Shown piece by piece: positions 4,702-7,058 of a stretch of 7,058 nt of DNA; positions within the stretch are counted from its first letter, which is position 1; the number at the start of each line of letters is the position of its first letter. The translations under genes were made by a program, and so were the position numbers. A model generated the notes under the pieces. The model ran no database searches, was not told the origin of the DNA, and saw only the letters and a program-made list of their open reading frames with translations. Source of the stretch: JAIMBK01 sp040755975 (GTDB taxonomy: Bacteria > Bacillota > Desulfotomaculia > Desulfotomaculales > Nap2-2B); assembly GCA_040755975.1 (NCBI GenBank), contig JBFLZY010000115.1, positions 1 to 7,058 on the forward strand, written 5' to 3'.

Positions 4702-5538
4702 TTACGTTTTCTTAATTATAGCATTCCTGATCCGTTCGGTGACGGGTCCCGGTTTTCCGTTTCCAATGGGGCGGTCGTTTATTTTGACCAGGGGCATGAC
4801 GATCAGCAAGGAATTGGTGAGGAAACATTCGTCGGCCCTGACCAGTTCGGCCCGCGCGACCGGGCGCTCGACAACCGGAATGCCGAGCTCACAGCAGGTT
4901 TTCAGCACGATCCGGCGCATAATTCCCGGCAAGAGCCCCTGGTCGTCAGAAGGGGTAACCGCCTGGCCGTTCCTGACGATAAAGACATTGCTTACTGCGC
5001 CTTCGGCCACGCAGCCGGTAGTGTTTAGAAAAAGCGCTTCGTTCCACCCTTTTTCCCGGGCTTCCCTTTTGGCCAGCAGGTTTTCCAGGTAATTTAGAGT
5101 TTTTAATTTAACTAACGGGGATCGTTCATTGCGCCGGTGAGCCGACCACCCGGCCGCAAGGCCCCTTTCGTAATCCGGGGGGCCGTAGGGAAGGGGGCGG
5201 GTGAAAATGATCAGATTGCCGGGGCCCTGCCCCGGGTTAGCCCCGGCTGAAATGGTCAGGCGCAGGGCCCCTTCGGGGAGGCCGTTTTCCCTGATCGTTT
5301 CGTGCACCAGCTGGCCTACCGTCGCCAGCGGGAAAGGTAGGGTGATCCCCAGGGCCGCGCACCCCGCCTCCAGTCGTTTCAGGTGTGCTTCCAGGAAAAT
5401 GGGCCGCCCCGCGCGGATCAAGATGGTTTCGAAAAGGCCGTAACCGTAAAGAAATCCCTGGTCTACTGCGGAAATTTGGGCGCGGCTCGCGGGTAGAAAC
5501 CGGCCGTTGACGCAGACCATACCTGGCAATGCTGTCAC
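4702..5538 (-). CDS. pabC: Aminodeoxychorismate lyase (class IV PLP aminotransferase fold)
   Basis: PabC removes pyruvate from 4-amino-4-deoxychorismate to give 4-aminobenzoate for folate. The 278-residue protein shows the fold-type IV pattern: VNGRFLP near the start, DQGFLYGYGLFETI at 26-39, LKTLNYLEN at 145-153 with K146 as the likely PLP lysine, NEALFLN at 166-172, EGAVSNVFIV at 179-188, LLPGIMRR at 202-209 and the FLTNSLL segment at 239-245. The sequence alone cannot fully exclude D-amino-acid or branched-chain aminotransferase, but the gene overlaps pabB and this decides the call. The start taken is GTG at 5538, whose GTGA overlaps the pabB stop, with AAGGA just upstream. That ribosome binding site is very close (about two bases). 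TTG at 5529 (five bases after AAGGTGA) and ATG at 5520 (MVCVNGRF, the usual family beginning) are real alternatives. Confidence 0.9.
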   Translation of the reverse strand: MTALPGMVCVNGRFLPASRAQISAVDQGFLYGYGLFETILIRAGRPIFLEAHLKRLEAGCAALGITLPFPLATVGQLVHETIRENGLPEGALRLTISAGANPGQGPGNLIIFTRPLPYGPPDYERGLAAGWSAHRRNERSPLVKLKTLNYLENLLAKREAREKGWNEALFLNTTGCVAEGAVSNVFIVRNGQAVTPSDDQGLLPGIMRRIVLKTCCELGIPVVERPVARAELVRADECFLTNSLLIVMPLVKINDRPIGNGKPGPVTERIRNAIIKKT

Positions 5539-7058
5539 CTTCCTTTTTCTGCCGCTGGTTTTATCTGCAGGGAAGCAAAAGCCTGCCGGTCGTCCAGACC
5601 CAGCGCCCGGACCAGCGCCCTGGCTTTGTCCAGGGTTTCTACGTATTCCCGGTAGGGATCCGAATCGATGGTAATACCGCCGCCGACCTGGAAGTAAATT
5701 TGATCGCCTTTAAAAATAAGGGTGCGAATAACAATATTTAAATCCGCATTCTGATCAAAACCAAGATAGCCGATGGAGCCGGTGTAGATCCCCCGGCGCA
5801 CGGGTTCCAGCTCCTCAATGATTTCCATGGCCCGGACCTTCGGCGCCCCGCTGATGGAACCGCCGGGAAAGGCCGCCGCCAGCAGGTCCACCACGTCCCT
5901 GCCCGGAGCCAGTTCTCCTTCCACAATGGAAACCAGGTGAAAGACGGTGGCGTACTCCTCCAGGCGGTAAAGTTCCGGCACCCGGACCGATCCCGGCCGG
6001 CACACCCGCCCCAGGTCGTTGCGCTCCATATCCACGATCATCACCAGTTCGGCCCGGTCCTTGGCGCTTTTCCATAATTCCTCCCGGAGCCGCGCGTCGC
6101 TGGCCGGGTCTTGTCCGCGGGGGCGGGTGCCTTTAATCGGCCGGGTTTCTACTCGCCTGCCGTTTACTTTAAGAAACCGTTCCGGCGAAGAACAGACTAC
6201 CTGAAATTCGCCGAAATTCAGGTAGGCTGCCATCGGGGCCGGGTTGATGGCCCGCAGGCGCCGGTAGAGGGGCCAGGGCTCCGTCACCCGGGGCAGGGAG
6301 AAGCGCTGGGACAGGTTTGCCTGAAAGATGTCCCCGGCGGCAATATAGGCCTTGACCCGCTGGACGGCCCGGCAGTAGCCGGCTTCGTCGAAGTGGGCGA
6401 AGATGACGGGGGGTGCGCCGCCGCTGCCAGGATACTTTTTCGGAGCAGAATCATCTGTTCGGGGCGCGGCCCTGGGGGCGTCTCCTGCCCACGATTGGGG
6501 AGGAACAGGTTGCGGAGGTTCTGCTTTTGCAAGGACGGGTGCAACTTTTCGTTGTTTCGGTTCTTTTTGTTCCCCCTGCTCTCTGGTTAACAGTGCGCAG
6601 GTTTCCGCCAGCCGCTTGCGCGCGCGCCGTTCCGCCGCCGCGGGATTGGTTTCCGGAAGGCCGGTGGAGACTACCCACACCTCCTCCGCCACCCGGTCGA
6701 TCACCGTAACTGCGTCGTAAAATCCCAGGCAGAGGTCGGGGGTGTGCAAGTCGTCCGCCGCCAGCGCGGGCAGCTTTTCCAGCATCCGTCCCAGGTCGTA
6801 GCTGAAGTAACCCACCGCGCCCCCGCCAAAAGGAAGGGGGTGGCTGCCCGGGGCCAGGCGGCAGCGGGCCAGCAGGGTTTTGAGCTTGACCAGGGGATGG
6901 CCGACTAAAGAGGTGCTTTTCCCTTCCCGCTCCAGCCAGAGCCGTTTTCCCCGGGAGCGGAGCACCAGGAAAGGGTCTGCTCCCATTATGGAATAGCGAG
7001 CCAGTTCCGGAACGATTAGCCCGCTGTCCAGCAAGAAGCTGTAGGGGCGGGAGGATAA
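5535..7058 (-). CDS. pabB: Aminodeoxychorismate synthase component I (PabB), 5' end outside the window
   Basis: PabB converts chorismate, with ammonia supplied by PabA, to 4-amino-4-deoxychorismate. The reading frame is open to the window edge and translates there as LSSRPYSFLLDSG, a typical internal PabB sequence, so the true start lies beyond 7058; an in-frame TTG at 7034 is not a start. In the 507 residues present, an N-terminal region (RYSIMGADPFLVL, then GGAVGYFSYDLGR) is followed by a Pro/Ala-rich linker at about 158-220. The chorismate-binding domain then has AAGDIFQANLSQRF, SSPERF, DMERNDLGRV, FPGGSISGAPKVRAMEII and the final GGGITIDSDP segment. PIKGTRPRG (bases 6114-6140) carries the lysine typical of PabB where anthranilate synthase TrpE has alanine, so this is PabB and not TrpE. 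Its TGA overlaps the pabC GTG. PabA is not between them and may lie upstream. The linker is unusually long for the family. Confidence 0.95.
   Translation of the reverse strand, partial: LSSRPYSFLLDSGLIVPELARYSIMGADPFLVLRSRGKRLWLEREGKSTSLVGHPLVKLKTLLARCRLAPGSHPLPFGGGAVGYFSYDLGRMLEKLPALAADDLHTPDLCLGFYDAVTVIDRVAEEVWVVSTGLPETNPAAAERRARKRLAETCALLTREQGEQKEPKQRKVAPVLAKAEPPQPVPPQSWAGDAPRAAPRTDDSAPKKYPGSGGAPPVIFAHFDEAGYCRAVQRVKAYIAAGDIFQANLSQRFSLPRVTEPWPLYRRLRAINPAPMAAYLNFGEFQVVCSSPERFLKVNGRRVETRPIKGTRPRGQDPASDARLREELWKSAKDRAELVMIVDMERNDLGRVCRPGSVRVPELYRLEEYATVFHLVSIVEGELAPGRDVVDLLAAAFPGGSISGAPKVRAMEIIEELEPVRRGIYTGSIGYLGFDQNADLNIVIRTLIFKGDQIYFQVGGGITIDSDPYREYVETLDKARALVRALGLDDRQAFASLQIKPAAEKGR

Noticed and set aside
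6111..6590. Plus-strand open frames within pabB.
   Set aside because: They are antisense to conserved PabB motifs and to the low-complexity linker; they follow from high GC and lack of stops.
5535..7058. Anthranilate synthase component I (TrpE) instead of PabB.
   Set aside because: PIKGTRPRG has the lysine typical of PabB, and the next gene is a class IV PLP lyase overlapping it, as in pab operons.

Overview
The window looks like chromosomal DNA from a spore-forming, moderately GC-rich Firmicute of the Clostridia, perhaps a Desulfotomaculum/Pelotomaculum-type Peptococcaceae. The evidence is a sporulation cell-wall hydrolase (SpoIIP), an RNase J of almost the same length as Bacillus RNase J1, strong GGAGG-type ribosome binding sites, and TTG/GTG starts. 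The family-level placement is an inference from general gene content and protein style, not from a search. No mobile element, prophage module, tRNA, rRNA or CRISPR array is visible.

Layout. Positions 1-211 are a non-coding leader with two overlapping, mutually exclusive hairpins and a possible extended -10 promoter. Four genes then run on the plus strand: a four-helix YvlD/holin-4_2-type membrane protein (212-550), spoIIP (609-1649), a 75-residue single-pass membrane or secreted protein of unknown function tightly coupled to spoIIP (1651-1878), and cobU (2052-2645). After a 295-base intergenic region with a good sigma-A promoter and a structured leader comes rnj (2941-4605), closed by a strong terminator. 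The right end is a convergent minus-strand operon: pabB (cut by the window edge at 7058) overlapping pabC by four bases (GTGA), ending at 4702.

How the genes work together. PabB and PabC make 4-aminobenzoate for folate: PabB forms aminodeoxychorismate and PabC releases pyruvate. PabA is not in the window. SpoIIP is the amidase/endopeptidase of the engulfment machinery, and the small protein after it may be an accessory. CobU activates cobinamide for the lower-ligand step of B12 synthesis and stands alone here. RNase J is a global RNA-decay enzyme.

The most interesting signals are regulatory. (1) The ribosome binding site of spoIIP is embedded in the right arm of the hairpin terminator of the preceding gene, and a sigma-E-like promoter overlaps the left arm and loop of that same hairpin, so only transcripts started there would escape both termination and sequestration. 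(2) The rnj leader contains a 17-position stem that buries the rnj ribosome binding site, plus a competing upstream hairpin that uses a duplicated AAAACAG element, a switch-like layout. (3) A small unnamed protein starts one base after the spoIIP stop codon.
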